NCBI RefSeq assembly: GCF_003932755.1
Contig: NZ_CP024202.1
Span: 620,001 to 684,000 of the forward strand
Direction: 5' to 3'
Source: Methylomicrobium sp. wino1
Lineage (GTDB): Bacteria; Pseudomonadota; Gammaproteobacteria; Methylococcales; Methylomonadaceae
Length of the DNA: 64,000 nt
Shown: positions 35,344 through 45,436 of the stretch, piece by piece
How the letters are laid out: every line of letters begins with the position of its first letter
Numbering within the stretch: position 1 is the first letter of the stretch
Program-made: the position numbers and the translations under genes
The notes under the pieces: model-generated
Database searches by the model: none
The model's input: only the letters and a program-made list of their open reading frames with translations
Told to the model about the DNA's origin: nothing

Positions 35344-38199
35344 ATGTCCCTGAATAAAGAACAAGACTTTGGAACCCCCGCCAAGGAGGCAGACACACTG
35401 GTCACACTGGAAATCGACGGATTTCAGGTGACCGCACCGGCCGGCACTTCGGTGATGCGCGCTGCAGCCGGCATCGGCATCGACATTCCGAAACTGTGCG
35501 CGACCGACAGCATCGAACCGTTCGGTTCGTGCCGCTTGTGTGTCGTGCAGATCGAGGGCGCGCGCGGCATGCCGGCCTCTTGCACGACGCCGGTCGCCGA
35601 AGGCATGAAGGTCGTTACGCAGAACCCGCGTCTGGCCGACGTGCGCCGAGGCGTCATGGAGCTCTATATTTCCGACCATCCGCTTGATTGCTTGACCTGT
35701 TCCGCGAACGGCGACTGCGAACTGCAGGACATGGCCGGCGCGGTGGGCTTGCGTGAAGTACGCTACAACCCGCAAGGCAAGAATCACTTGCAAGCTGTCA
35801 AGGATGAAAGCAACCCTTATTTCAGTTTCGATCCGTCCAAATGCATCGTGTGCTCGCGTTGCGTCAGAGCCTGCGAAGAAACGCAAGGCACTTTCGCCTT
35901 GACGATAGACGGGCGCGGTTTCGACTCGAAGGTTTCTCCCGGTCAAAACGAGGCGTTCATGGATTCCGAGTGCGTTTCGTGCGGCGCTTGCGTGCAAGCC
36001 TGCCCAACTGCGACCTTGATGGAAAAATCGGTACTCGAACAGGGCACGCCCGAGCATGCCACCGTGACGACCTGCGCGTATTGCGGCGTCGGCTGTTCGT
36101 TCCGCGCCGAAATGAAAGGCGACCAATTGATTCGCATGGTGCCGCACAAGGACGGCAAGGCCAATCACGGTCATTCCTGTGTAAAAGGTCGTTTCGCGTT
36201 CGGTTACGCGACGCACAAGGATCGCATCACGACGCCGATGATCCGCAAAAGCATCAGCGACCCGTGGCAGGAAGTCAGCTGGGAAGAGGCGATCAACTAT
36301 GCCGCTTCCGAGTTGAAGCGCATTCAAGCCAAATACGGCAAAGGCTCGATCGGCGGCATCACGTCGTCGCGCTGCACGAACGAAGAGACTTATCTGGTGC
36401 AAAAATTGGTTCGCGCCGGCTTCGGCAACAACAATGTCGATACCTGCGCGCGCGTCTGTCATTCGCCGACCGGCTACGGACTCAAGCAGACCTTCGGCGA
36501 ATCGTCCGGTACGCAGAACTTCGATTCGGTCATGAAGTCCGACGTGATCATGGTCATCGGTGCGAATCCGACCGACGGACATCCGGTATTCGGTTCGTTG
36601 ATGAAAAAACGGCTGCGTCAAGGCGCGAAATTGATAGTCGTCGATCCCCGCGAAATTGATCTGGTCAAGAACTCGCCGCATGTCAAAGCCGATTACCATC
36701 TGAAGCTGCGCCCGGGCACTAACGTCGCGCTGATCAATGCGCTCGGCCATGTCGTCGTGACCGAAAACCTGATCGACGAAGCCTTCATTGAAGAGCGCTG
36801 CGATACCGCCGCGTTCGCAAAATGGAAAACTTTCATCGCCGATCCGCGTCATGCGCCCGAGCAAACCGAAACGATCACCGGCGTTCCGGCCGCCGATATC
36901 CGCTCCGCGGCGCGTCTTTATGCCTCCGCAGGCAATGGCGCCATATACTACGGCTTGGGTGTGACCGAGCACAGCCAAGGCTCGACGACCGTGATCGGCA
37001 TCGCAAATCTGGCGATGGCGACCGGCAATCTCGGACGCGAAGGCGTCGGAGTCAATCCATTACGCGGACAAAACAACGTGCAAGGTTCGTGCGACATGGG
37101 CTCGTTCCCGCACGAATTTCCGGGCTACCGCCATGTCTCCGATAACGAAACGCGCCAGCTGTTCGAGAAGGACTGGAACGTGATTCTCGAATCCGAGCCT
37201 GGCCTGCGCATTCCGAACATGTTTGACGCCGCATCCGACGGCACGTTCATGGGGCTCTACGTCGAAGGCGAAGACATCGCGCAATCCGATCCCGACATTC
37301 AGCATGTGCATCATGCGTTGAGATCGATGGAATGCGTGATCGTGCAGGATCTGTTCCTGAACGAAACGGCCAAGTTCGCGCATGTGTTCCTGCCCGGGTC
37401 GTCGTTCCTCGAGAAAAACGGCACGTTCACGAACGCCGAACGCCGCATCTCGCCGGTACGCAAGGTCATGAAGCCATTGGCCGGATACGAAGACTGGCAG
37501 GTCACGCAGTTGCTCGCGAATGCGATGGGCTATCCGATGAATTACAACCATCCGTCCGAGATCATGGACGAGATCGCTAGGCTGACGCCGACATTCGCCG
37601 GCGTCAGCTACGAAAAAATCGATCAACTTGGCAGTATCCAATGGCCGTGTAACGAAGAAAATCCTGTGGGTACTCCTACGATGCATGCACATGAGTTCAT
37701 GCGTCCGAACGGCAAAGGGCTGTTCATGCTGACCGAATATGTCGCGACTGAGGAACGCACGACGCGGATGTTCCCGTTGATCCTGACCACCGGCCGCATC
37801 CTTTCGCAATACAATGTCGGCGCGCAAACACGCCGTACCGAAAACGTCGCATGGCACGCCGAGGACAGGCTGGAGATTCATCCGCACGACGCCGAGGATC
37901 GCGGCATCGTCGACGGCGATTGGGTCGGCATCAAGAGTCGTTCCGGCGAGACGGTATTGCGCGCATTGATCAGCGAACGCGTGCAGCCGGGCGTCGTCTA
38001 TACGACTTTCCATTTCCCGGAATCTGGCGCGAACGTGATCACGACCGACAATTCCGACTGGGCTACCAACTGTCCGGAATACAAAGTCACCGCAGTGCAA
38101 GTATCGAAAGTCACGCAGCCTTCGGAGTGGCAAAAACAGTACAGCGACTTCTCGAAGCAACAGCAGGAACTGTTAGAGCAAGGCACGCATCATGCTTGA
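35344..38199 (+). CDS. fdsA: NAD-dependent formate dehydrogenase alpha (catalytic, molybdenum) subunit
   Basis: In this 951-residue protein the N-terminal NuoG-like part holds a [2Fe-2S] domain (LCATDSIEPFGSCRLC), a His/Cys cluster (DHPLDCLTCSANGDC), two ferredoxin 4Fe-4S motifs (CIVCSRCVRAC, CVSCGACVQAC) and CAYCGVGCSF (about 244-253). The molybdopterin guanine dinucleotide domain follows. The catalytic residue is Cys372 in RVCHSPTGYG, so the enzyme uses cysteine, not selenocysteine. GVTEHSQGSTTVIGIANLAM and DRLEIHPHDAEDRGIVDGDW mark the cofactor-binding C-terminus. It oxidises formate at Mo (or W). Its stop overlaps fdhD by 8 bp. Confidence 0.97.
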   Translation: MSLNKEQDFGTPAKEADTLVTLEIDGFQVTAPAGTSVMRAAAGIGIDIPKLCATDSIEPFGSCRLCVVQIEGARGMPASCTTPVAEGMKVVTQNPRLADVRRGVMELYISDHPLDCLTCSANGDCELQDMAGAVGLREVRYNPQGKNHLQAVKDESNPYFSFDPSKCIVCSRCVRACEETQGTFALTIDGRGFDSKVSPGQNEAFMDSECVSCGACVQACPTATLMEKSVLEQGTPEHATVTTCAYCGVGCSFRAEMKGDQLIRMVPHKDGKANHGHSCVKGRFAFGYATHKDRITTPMIRKSISDPWQEVSWEEAINYAASELKRIQAKYGKGSIGGITSSRCTNEETYLVQKLVRAGFGNNNVDTCARVCHSPTGYGLKQTFGESSGTQNFDSVMKSDVIMVIGANPTDGHPVFGSLMKKRLRQGAKLIVVDPREIDLVKNSPHVKADYHLKLRPGTNVALINALGHVVVTENLIDEAFIEERCDTAAFAKWKTFIADPRHAPEQTETITGVPAADIRSAARLYASAGNGAIYYGLGVTEHSQGSTTVIGIANLAMATGNLGREGVGVNPLRGQNNVQGSCDMGSFPHEFPGYRHVSDNETRQLFEKDWNVILESEPGLRIPNMFDAASDGTFMGLYVEGEDIAQSDPDIQHVHHALRSMECVIVQDLFLNETAKFAHVFLPGSSFLEKNGTFTNAERRISPVRKVMKPLAGYEDWQVTQLLANAMGYPMNYNHPSEIMDEIARLTPTFAGVSYEKIDQLGSIQWPCNEENPVGTPTMHAHEFMRPNGKGLFMLTEYVATEERTTRMFPLILTTGRILSQYNVGAQTRRTENVAWHAEDRLEIHPHDAEDRGIVDGDWVGIKSRSGETVLRALISERVQPGVVYTTFHFPESGANVITTDNSDWATNCPEYKVTAVQVSKVTQPSEWQKQYSDFSKQQQELLEQGTHHA

Positions 38200-39049
38200 T
38201 TCGGCCTCGCCTGAATCATCTGCTTGGGAACTGGGCTGGCCGAGTTATCGGCAAAGCCCGGTCGAGCGCTGGCAGGGCGGACAACACAGCGTGCAACAGG
38301 ATTACATCGCCGAAGAAGTGCCGGTGTCGTTGGTCTATAACGGCAAGTCGCATGTCGTAATGCTGGCGACGCCGACTAATTTGGAAGAATTCGCGCTCGG
38401 CTTCAGCATCACCGAAGGCATTGTCGATCACCCAGCAGAGATTCTGAGCACGCGAGTCTATAACCGCAAGGACGGCATCGAAGTGCGTCTTAAAATTCCC
38501 GAACAGCGCAGGCAAGGTATGGCCGATAAAGGCCGCAACTTGACCGGGCGGACCGGTTGCGGCTTGTGCGGGGCTAGCACCTTGCAGCAAGCCGTTCGTC
38601 ATCCCGCGCCTGTATCGGACGGTCCTTCGGTAACGTCTGCCGAATTGTTATCGGCATTGGACGAGTTGAAGCTGCATCAACAACTCAACCGATTGACCGG
38701 CGCGGTGCATGCGGCCGCGTGGGTCTTGCCTGGCCGGGGCATTCAAACCATTCGCGAGGATGTCGGGCGGCACAATGCCTTGGATAAATTGATCGGGGCA
38801 TTATTGAGGACAGGACGAAATCCGGCCGACGGTTTTGTGATCGTCACGAGCCGGGCCAGTTACGAAATGGTCCAAAAAACCGCCGTGGCCGGCATTGGCT
38901 TGTTGGCCGCGATTTCCGCACCGACCGGACTTGCGATACGGTTAGCCGAGGAAACAGGACTGACGCTGGTCGGTTTCGCCCGGGAAGACCGGCATGTCGT
39001 CTACAGTCATTCGCATCGGCTGATCCACCGTGAAGCCGATTCGGCTTGA
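38192..39049 (+). CDS. fdhD: FdhD sulfurtransferase for formate dehydrogenase maturation
   Basis: This 285-residue protein shows QDYIAEEVPVSLVYNGKSHV, TPTNLEEFALGFSITEGIV, the catalytic CGLC loop in GRTGCGLCGAST and IREDVGRHNALDKLIG near the C-terminus, all family hallmarks. FdhD carries sulfur from a cysteine desulfurase to the bis-MGD cofactor, giving the terminal sulfido ligand that formate dehydrogenases need. In fds operons it is also called fdsC. It overlaps fdsA by 8 bp and is followed by fdsD. Confidence 0.95.
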   Translation: MLDSASPESSAWELGWPSYRQSPVERWQGGQHSVQQDYIAEEVPVSLVYNGKSHVVMLATPTNLEEFALGFSITEGIVDHPAEILSTRVYNRKDGIEVRLKIPEQRRQGMADKGRNLTGRTGCGLCGASTLQQAVRHPAPVSDGPSVTSAELLSALDELKLHQQLNRLTGAVHAAAWVLPGRGIQTIREDVGRHNALDKLIGALLRTGRNPADGFVIVTSRASYEMVQKTAVAGIGLLAAISAPTGLAIRLAEETGLTLVGFAREDRHVVYSHSHRLIHREADSA

Positions 39050-39143
39050 GATTAATATTGTAGCGAGGCCGCGAAAAGCACGAAATAAACCCAACGTAGG
39101 GTACCGTACCGCTCACCATTTCACTAAATCAAATAGAAAAATA

Positions 39144-39356
39144 ATGCAGATAGAAAAACTCATCAAAATGGCCAACGCGATCGGCGAATTTTTCAATGCG
39201 GAGCCCGATAAGGAAGTTGCTGTCGAAGGCATCAAGAACCATCTTCAGCGCGCTTGGGAACCCAGAATGCGCCGCGAAATCATCGATTATTGCCGAAAAG
39301 ACGGCAGTGGACTGGCCGAGCCGGTCAAGCAGGCCGTTATGAAATTAGAAGTCTAA
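39144..39356 (+). CDS. fdsD: NAD-dependent formate dehydrogenase delta subunit
   Basis: This 70-residue protein starts KLIKMANAIGEFFNAEPDKE and continues with HLQRAWEPRMRREIIDYC, the pattern of the small FdsD subunit. An open frame extends 38 codons upstream, but those residues are low-complexity and not family-like, so I choose the internal ATG. FdsD has no known cofactor and helps formation or stability of the FdsGBA complex. It closes the operon. A hairpin follows at 39378-39430. Confidence 0.93.
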   Translation: MQIEKLIKMANAIGEFFNAEPDKEVAVEGIKNHLQRAWEPRMRREIIDYCRKDGSGLAEPVKQAVMKLEV

Positions 39357-39377
39357 CTCTAAAAAAGCACTTGAGCG

Positions 39378-39430
39378 TGCCGAAAGACCGTTCGCCTAAG
39401 ATCTGTCGTAGGTCGAACGGTTTTACGGCA
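39378..39430. repeat. Imperfect hairpin between convergent fdsD and hppA
   Basis: TGCCGAAAGACCGTTCG and CGAACGGTTTTACGGCA pair with few mismatches around CCTAAGATCTGTCGTAGGT. It may terminate transcription from one or both sides, and its core resembles the dispersed GTTCG...CGAAC repeat also found inside the 12667 element. Confidence 0.5.
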
Positions 39431-39483
39431 TCAACAAGACACTTAGAACGGAATATTTTTTGCCTGAAATCGTCTTAGACCCA

Positions 39484-41652
39484 TCACAACATCGGCGCAA
39501 TCACCAAGGCCACTACTGACATCAATTTCAACAAGATATTCAGCGAAGGTCCCGAAGTATCCTTGAACGGGTCGCCGACCGTGTCGCCGACTACCGCCGC
39601 TTTATGGGGTTCCGAACCTTTATGATAGGTACGCCCCTGAATTTCCACACCGGCTTCGATCATTTTCTTGGCATTGTCCCAAGCACCGCCGGCATTGGAT
39701 TGAAAAATCGCCATCAACACCCCGCTTACCGTCACCCCGGCCAGTAAGCCGCCCAACATTTCAGCACCGCCGCCGAATCCCACGACAACCGGCGAAACGA
39801 CGGCCAGCAGTCCGGGAATCACCATTTCCCGGAGCGAGGCCCGTGTTGAAATAGCGACGCATTGACTGTATTCCGCTTTGCCGTCCGCATTATTGAAAAC
39901 CAGCTGATCGGCCTCGCTCCATTGATCCAATTCCTTCCCTTCGTTGTGCCGCATGACTTCGAGTGCCGCCTTCAACTCGGGTATCGACGTAAATTGGCGC
40001 CGCACTTCTTGAATCATATCCATCGCAGCCCTTCCGACAGCCGCCATCGCCAGCGATGAAAACAGAAACGGCAGCATGCCGCCCAAAAATAAACCGCCCA
40101 TCACATACGGCTTGGAAATATCGATACTGGAAATATTGGCGGTGGTCATGAAGGCGGCAAACAATGCCAGCGCGGTCAGTGCGGCCGAACCGATCGCAAA
40201 TCCCTTGCCGATTGCAGCGGTGGTATTGCCGACTGCATCAAGCTTATCGGTCCGTTCCCGCACGTCTTTCGGTAAGGCCGCCATTTCGGCAATGCCGCCG
40301 GCATTATCGGAGATGGGCCCATAAGCATCGACCGCCAATTGAATACCGGTATTGGACAACATCCCCACCGCGGCTATGGCAATGCCGTATAGACCGGCGA
40401 ACTCATATGCACCGATAATGGCGGCGGCAATAATAATAATCGGCACGGCGGTCGACTGCATGCCGACTCCGACTCCGGCAATAATATTGGTCGCGGAACC
40501 GGTCAGCGATTGCTCGACGATGCCTCTTACCGGGCGGGTTCCGGTTCCGGTATAAAATTCGGTAATCGCGCCTATCGCCAGCCCTGAGGCCAAGCCGATG
40601 ATAATAGCGATGAACACGCCCATAGACGTGTAAACACCCGAGCCGGTTTGCCAGGATTCCGGCAACATCCATTGAGTAATTCCATAAGTTACCAAAAGCA
40701 TGAATAATGCCGAGACCAGTTCGCCGCGATTCAAAGCCTTTTGTGGATTGCCGCCCTCTTTGATGCGCACGAACCATGTCCCGATAATGGATGTCACGAT
40801 ACCGGTCGCGGCTAGCACCAAAGGCAACAACACGGCATTTAACCCGCCGAATTCGTTGTCTGCTTCAAATCCGACTGTCCCGATCAATACCGCGCCCAGC
40901 ACCATGGTGCCGATGATCGAGCCGACATAGGATTCGAAAAGATCGGCACCCATTCCGGCAACATCTCCGACATTATCGCCGACATTATCGGCGATCGTCG
41001 CCGGATTCAGCGGATGGTCCTCGGGAATCCCGGCTTCGACCTTTCCGACCAAGTCCGCGCCGACATCAGCCGCTTTGGTGTATATGCCGCCGCCGACCCT
41101 GGCAAACAAGGCAATCGAAGACGCCCCGAACGAAAAACCGGTAATCACCGTGACGATGCGGCCGATTTCCCATCCCATCGAAGAAAACACGATTAGCAAC
41201 AAACTGAGTCCCAACACGCCGAGGCCGACAACGCACATGCCCATCACCGAACCGCCGGCAAAGGCCACCCGCAACGCGCTACCGATATTCGTTCTGGCCG
41301 CTTGCGTTGTTCTGACATTAGCTTTGGTGGCAATGCGCATGCCTAAAAAACCGGCAAATCCGGAACAAAACGCGCCTAATATGAATGATAATGCAATCAT
41401 CCAGGATGAACCGTCAGACAAAGAGCCCATCCAGCCCAACAAAATAGCGACCAGAACGACAAAAATAGATAAAACCCGGTATTCCGCCTTGAGAAAGGCC
41501 ATGGCGCCATCTTCGATGAAGCCTGCGATCCGTGTCATTCGTTCGTTACCGGCATCCTGTTTGTTAACCCATGCCGAACGTTTAATGATAAAAAATAGCG
41601 CTAATAACCCGAAAACCGGGGTGAAATAAGTAATCAACTGTCCTGTATTCAT
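39484..41652 (-). CDS. hppA: Membrane-bound ion-translocating pyrophosphatase
   Basis: This 722-residue protein has about 16 helices. The pyrophosphate-binding motifs are [20 protein letters not shown] and [20 protein letters not shown], with a third acidic cluster at the C-terminus ([19 protein letters not shown]). In the [18 protein letters not shown] segment Ala stands where K+-independent enzymes carry Lys, which indicates the K+-dependent class. Such enzymes pump H+ or Na+ out of the cytoplasm using PPi. It is a single gene convergent with the fds operon. Ion specificity cannot be decided from these motifs alone. Confidence 0.96.
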   Translation of the reverse strand: MNTGQLITYFTPVFGLLALFFIIKRSAWVNKQDAGNERMTRIAGFIEDGAMAFLKAEYRVLSIFVVLVAILLGWMGSLSDGSSWMIALSFILGAFCSGFAGFLGMRIATKANVRTTQAARTNIGSALRVAFAGGSVMGMCVVGLGVLGLSLLLIVFSSMGWEIGRIVTVITGFSFGASSIALFARVGGGIYTKAADVGADLVGKVEAGIPEDHPLNPATIADNVGDNVGDVAGMGADLFESYVGSIIGTMVLGAVLIGTVGFEADNEFGGLNAVLLPLVLAATGIVTSIIGTWFVRIKEGGNPQKALNRGELVSALFMLLVTYGITQWMLPESWQTGSGVYTSMGVFIAIIIGLASGLAIGAITEFYTGTGTRPVRGIVEQSLTGSATNIIAGVGVGMQSTAVPIIIIAAAIIGAYEFAGLYGIAIAAVGMLSNTGIQLAVDAYGPISDNAGGIAEMAALPKDVRERTDKLDAVGNTTAAIGKGFAIGSAALTALALFAAFMTTANISSIDISKPYVMGGLFLGGMLPFLFSSLAMAAVGRAAMDMIQEVRRQFTSIPELKAALEVMRHNEGKELDQWSEADQLVFNNADGKAEYSQCVAISTRASLREMVIPGLLAVVSPVVVGFGGGAEMLGGLLAGVTVSGVLMAIFQSNAGGAWDNAKKMIEAGVEIQGRTYHKGSEPHKAAVVGDTVGDPFKDTSGPSLNILLKLMSVVALVIAPML

Positions 41653-41870
41653 CGATGTTTGCCTTGTTTTAGTTATTAATGGTTTATGACATCGACGCTT
41701 TTTGATAGGGCATAAAAAGCGACTTAATGATTTTTTTGAGACGAACCCTTACAATCCAACGTTGTTTTGCCGCGCCTGTCAACACTTGTCTTATTAAAAT
41801 TGGTTATTTGCGAAACCCAGACGCGGCTTTTAGGCTCAAACTTTTTTAAGCACCTTACTGGCGGCACTCT

Positions 41871-42587
41871 ATGTCCGGAAAAAACTCGATCATTGCCACC
41901 CTATTAGCGTTGATGTTAACGATCGGCATCGCACAAGCCGATAGCTTTAAAACTCAACTCGAACAACTCATTCATGCACAGGGCATAACAATAAAGAATT
42001 TACACTTAGTCCAAGACGGCCCTCCCCTTCGTCTTAGCGGCACTCCGGATCAACAATTAAAACGATTGCTAAGCGATTATAACTTTGTTCAATTATCTAA
42101 CAAACAAGGAGATATTGAAAAAATCATCATCACTAGCATCAAGCGCTATGACAACACGCCGCCTCCTGCAGTTGTTGAAAAACCCAAGGCCGACGCCAGT
42201 TATGCCATCAAAACGACTCGTAGCGGTTCGCATCATTTGGTAAAGGCCGAATTATCGGGGCCTTACGGCACCAAACTGAAAGCCAATATGCTGATAGATA
42301 CCGGCGCGACCACTTTAGTGTTACCGGCCTCGCTTCAATCCGCATTGGGTTTTACCGACAGGAACTTACAACCCGGGTACAGCGAAACTGCGAACGGCAG
42401 AGTCGAAATTATGCAAGGCAAGCTTAAATCGGTCGTTATCGGCAAAGCTCAAGCCGATAACGTGGATGTGAGTTTCATTGCAGACGATAAATTACAATCG
42501 AGCGGCTTGCTGGGTATGAGCTTTTTAGGACGCTTCCAAATGACGTTCGACGATGCGAGCAATCAAATCATTTTAAAACCCTACTAA
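41871..42587 (+). CDS. Secreted retropepsin-like aspartic protease
   Basis: In this 238-residue protein a signal peptide (residues 1-23, ending IAQA) precedes about 90 residues with a possible secretin/NolW-like small domain. A clan AA single-lobe aspartic protease domain follows, with the catalytic motif MLIDTGATTLVLPASL. GLLGMSFLGRFQMTFDD is the family's second conserved stretch. Such proteins act as dimers like retropepsins. It ends 2 bp before the family A repeat at 42590. No operon partner is seen. The cleavage target is unknown. Confidence 0.88.
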   Translation: MSGKNSIIATLLALMLTIGIAQADSFKTQLEQLIHAQGITIKNLHLVQDGPPLRLSGTPDQQLKRLLSDYNFVQLSNKQGDIEKIIITSIKRYDNTPPPAVVEKPKADASYAIKTTRSGSHHLVKAELSGPYGTKLKANMLIDTGATTLVLPASLQSALGFTDRNLQPGYSETANGRVEIMQGKLKSVVIGKAQADNVDVSFIADDKLQSSGLLGMSFLGRFQMTFDDASNQIILKPY

Positions 42588-42589
42588 CC

Positions 42590-42872
42590 TTAGGATTTCG
42601 TGATAAATAACGTCCTGGAACTATGCCCTTTGTTGAGGATTCGGTAACTCGCTTGGCAGGACGCCGTGAATACGTCCGTGTAGGCTTGACGGCGGAATCT
42701 GATTGCCATGGATGGCATGAATGCAGATTTTGCATTACGCCATGGATGGCGTGTATTAGGGCAATGCAGGAGCAATTGCCGAGGAGCAAAAATCTGCCCT
42801 GCCGCCGACACCTGCCAATCGAGCAACCGAACCCTCCGTAAAATAGAGAAGTTATTTACGACTAAATCCTTA
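42590..42872. repeat. MITE-like element, family A copy 2
   Basis: The left end TTAGGATTTCGTGATAAATA and the right end (reverse complement of TACGACTAAATCCTTA) are imperfect inverted repeats. Shared interior: GTCCTGGAACTATG, GAACTCGCTTGGCAGG-like and CTGCCGCCGACACCTG. The element fills the gap between two convergent genes completely. Its right terminal TTA is the stop codon of the hydrolase gene on the minus strand. Confidence 0.75.
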
Positions 42873-43691
42873 CTCGTTAATCATTTGTTCAGCTTCATCG
42901 ATAAAGTGCATCACTTCCTGCCACCACGGCAGTTCCGGAGCCAGCGGCACACTGTTGTGATCGGCATTTTTAAACGACCACAGCCGTTTATGGTATTGAA
43001 GCGATTCATATAAATTAAGACTGTAGCGATTCGGAATGATTTGGTCGTCTTCGGCAATCACCATGGCCGTATTACCGCTGTAGCCGTTCAGGTACTTGAG
43101 ATTGTCGAACCGGTCGCGAATCAGCCATTTGGCCAGGAAAAACCAGTAATGGTGTTGCGCAACGTTAGCCATGCTATCGAAAGGCGTCATCAGTACAATG
43201 CCTTTAATCGGGACTTGTCCGGAATGCACGATTCCCCCGACAACACCGCTGCCCAGCGACTCGCCCCAAAGAAAAATGGGATCGCCGAAATCGTCCCGTG
43301 CTTGTGTTACGATGACAATGCCGTCGCTTATCAATACCGATTCCGATGGCGCGCCTAATCTTGCGCCATACCCCGGATATTCGGCAACAATAACCCGGTA
43401 CCCCAGCCTCGCCAATGCATTGAAGTAATAAACCCGATTGATCGCGCTCCCCGCATTGCCGTGAAAAACGATAACCGTTCCTTTACTGCCTCTCATGTTC
43501 GATTTAGACATCAATCCAAGATAATTTTCTTTTGCCGGCCAAAGTTCCAGATTCAACCGTTCAGCCAACTCTTGCTGCCTCGCTAATGTCTGCTTCCCGG
43601 GAAAATAAATCAGGTTTCGTTGCCATATAAATAAAGCCAGAAGAAATAACAAATAAGGTAACAGTATCGAAAGCATTCGTTTAATGACCAT
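42870..43691 (-). CDS. Membrane-anchored alpha/beta hydrolase
   Basis: 273 residues from the ATG at 43691. One N-terminal helix (about residues 7-22, LSILLPYLLFLLALFIW) precedes an alpha/beta hydrolase domain. The oxyanion/HG segment is VIVFHGNAGSAINRV, the nucleophile elbow LWGESLGSGVVGG, the acid in VIAEDDQIIP and the His in KNADHNSVP. This matches the BEM46/YfhR-like group of membrane-tethered serine hydrolases of unclear substrate. The last codon region abuts the repeat at 42590-42872, which provides the TAA stop, so the original C-terminus may have been slightly different. Confidence 0.88.
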   Translation of the reverse strand: MVIKRMLSILLPYLLFLLALFIWQRNLIYFPGKQTLARQQELAERLNLELWPAKENYLGLMSKSNMRGSKGTVIVFHGNAGSAINRVYYFNALARLGYRVIVAEYPGYGARLGAPSESVLISDGIVIVTQARDDFGDPIFLWGESLGSGVVGGIVHSGQVPIKGIVLMTPFDSMANVAQHHYWFFLAKWLIRDRFDNLKYLNGYSGNTAMVIAEDDQIIPNRYSLNLYESLQYHKRLWSFKNADHNSVPLAPELPWWQEVMHFIDEAEQMINE

Positions 43692-43744
43692 AATCAAGTC
43701 GCATCGTTAAAAAATACCCTTTGGCGATCATAACTTATCATATC

Positions 43745-43772
43745 CTTCGCGCGGCCACATTTTCGGTTTTCT
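43745..43772. repeat. Solo end of the 19512-type palindromic element
   Basis: CTTCGCGCGGCCACATTTTC and the following GGTTTTCT match the left end of 19512-19666 with one difference over 28 bp. The partner half is absent, so this is a truncated copy. Confidence 0.65.
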
Positions 43773-43904
43773 GAAAGGAATTGTTCACATGCTCTGTATC
43801 TAAAACAAGTTTGTGACTTGACCTTCCCCTTTGGAAAAAGCTATGTTCGCATTGGTACTCCTTTCATACTGAAAAATCGTTCAAGTTTGAAAGGTGCGGG
43901 GTGT

Positions 43905-44094
43905 CTATCGAAGTCCGCCGTGAACCCGTCCAATGGGGCTTGACGGCGGTTATCTGATCGCCAAGGATGGCGTGAATGCAGATTTTGCAGGAGGGAGCAA
44001 AAATCTGCCCTGCCGCCGACACCTGTCAATCGAGTTACCGAATCTACCTAGCCTACATTAAAAATAGGGAAGTAATTTATGACCGAATCCTAAG
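43905..44094. repeat. MITE-like element, family A truncated copy 3
   Basis: It shares the interior GGGGCTTGACGGCGG, GCAAAAATCTGCCCTGCCG and CGACACCTGTCAATCGAG with the other copies, and it ends in the family A right terminus (AAGTAATTTATGACCGAATC, CTAAG). I cannot find the left terminus. The 62-codon minus-strand frame across it is not a gene. Confidence 0.65.
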
Positions 44095-44528
44095 CATAAC
44101 CCGTATTTATATACTAACGTTTCGGAGTTCTATAATTACAAAAATCGACACGTAGATAAATTTATATAAAATATTACACTTCATTTTTTGTAATTATTGA
44201 CTGTTTGACTTTGTAAATTCATAAAATCATCAGAAATTTAGTCCTGGTATATATATTGCCAAACGTCCAATAGAATCAATATGTTCCGATCAGATTTTTC
44301 CAGACCAAGACACCTAATATTTAGCCAGAAATTAAATATAATCCACCTTATCAATGTCTTACAAAAGATTACAAACTCCGAAACCTTAGTTATTTACTGT
44401 AATCCGTGGGAAAATGAGCCTTTTGATCTTTCTTTATTGCCCGAATAGCAAAAGCAGAAAGTCAAAAACAAAAAAAATCGGTTTTTTTAGTTGGCCTGCC
44501 CTATTTTTTTAACCTCAATAAACTCTCG
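44095..44528. other. AT-rich gap with no supported gene
   Basis: About 430 bp, very AT-rich. TTTCGGAGTT (44120) and AACTCCGAAA (44374) are a 10-bp inverted repeat 245 bp apart, possibly the ends of a decayed element. Promoter sequence for the gene at 44529 must lie here. Confidence 0.4.
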
Positions 44529-45041
44529 ATGAACTTATTACTCAACTATCTTTGGCTTTGTTTGTTCCGAAATAACCCTATGAATTTAATTCCCGGATCA
44601 TCGTTCGTAGCGAAGAATTTGGGGTTCTATCTTGTTTCCGGCATGATCGTCGAGGGGCTTATTTCCGATCCTGTCAGCGGTACTTTGGAAGTATTGATGA
44701 GGACCATAATGGCTTTTTCGTTTATTTCTGTTTTTTTGCTGACGATGAAGAAATGGCAATATTTTAAACAAGTATTCACTGCCATCTTTGTCTGCGAAAA
44801 CTTTATCATCACCCTGGCGATTGCCGCTGAAGTGCTGGATGTTATTATGGTAATGAAACATGTTGAGTATCAAGAAGAAATATCAATCGGGATCGGCGTG
44901 TTTTTAGTCATTTGGTATATTGCAGTTATCAGCTATATTTTCCGTCAAGTTTTTTTGTACACTGCAACGCCAAGCGTTATTTCGGCAATTGCCTACTTTC
45001 TTGCCAGTTACGGTATACCGCTGCTAGTTATGGAACTCTAA
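44529..45041 (+). CDS. Integral membrane protein, Yip1-like
   Basis: This 170-residue protein has about five helices (MRTIMAFSFISVFLLTM, VFTAIFVCENFIITLAIAAEV, ISIGIGVFLVIWYIAVISYI, ISAIAYFLASYGIPLLV). The order and the opening NPMNLIPGSSFVAKNLGFYL resemble bacterial Yip1-domain membrane proteins, though I hold the family name loosely. No known enzymatic motif. It precedes another small membrane-protein gene by 152 bp on the same strand. Confidence 0.65.
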   Translation: MNLLLNYLWLCLFRNNPMNLIPGSSFVAKNLGFYLVSGMIVEGLISDPVSGTLEVLMRTIMAFSFISVFLLTMKKWQYFKQVFTAIFVCENFIITLAIAAEVLDVIMVMKHVEYQEEISIGIGVFLVIWYIAVISYIFRQVFLYTATPSVISAIAYFLASYGIPLLVMEL

Positions 45042-45193
45042 TTTCATCTCAAGATTCGGACATATCCATCCTTTAATCGGCTATTGCTGATTTCGAAAAA
45101 CTCTAAAAATGACTTGGAGATTGGCGAAGATGCTGGCAAAAGGAGTAATCGAGAAGTCATTATTTCTCCTTAACCTTCACAGGAGGCCCGCCC

Positions 45194-45436
45194 ATGAGTA
45201 TCGAATTAATACGTGACATCCTTTTATGGTGCTCCATAATCAACTTTAGCGTGCTGTTTTTGTGGGGACTAATCTTTCTCGCCGCTCACGAATGGATGTA
45301 TCGGTTGCACGGGCGATGGTTTCGTTTGCCGGTCGACCAATTCGACGCCATTCACTATGCCGGCATGGCGGCTTACAAAATCGGCGTCATTCTGTTTAAT
45401 TTTGTACCTTATATTGCCTTGCATATCGTCGCATAA
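45194..45436 (+). CDS. Small two-helix membrane protein (DUF6868-like)
   Basis: This 80-residue protein has a first helix in WCSIINFSVLFLWGLIFLAA and a second in AAYKIGVILFNFVPYIAL. The central conserved-looking segment HEWMYRLHGRWFRLP and FDAIHYAGMA match my memory of the DUF6868 family of unknown function. A strong ribosome site (AGGAGG, 7 nt before the ATG) supports expression. It is followed immediately by the helicase pseudogene. Confidence 0.75.
   Translation: MSIELIRDILLWCSIINFSVLFLWGLIFLAAHEWMYRLHGRWFRLPVDQFDAIHYAGMAAYKIGVILFNFVPYIALHIVA

Noticed and set aside
35152-36978. 608-codon minus-strand open frame opposite fdsB/fdsA
   Set aside because: It is the antisense shadow of strongly conserved formate dehydrogenase genes in high-GC codons. 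It has no ribosome site and low-complexity Arg/Ala-rich translation.
37060-38160. 366-codon minus-strand open frame opposite fdsA
   Set aside because: Same reason: antisense shadow of a real catalytic subunit, with no domain of its own.
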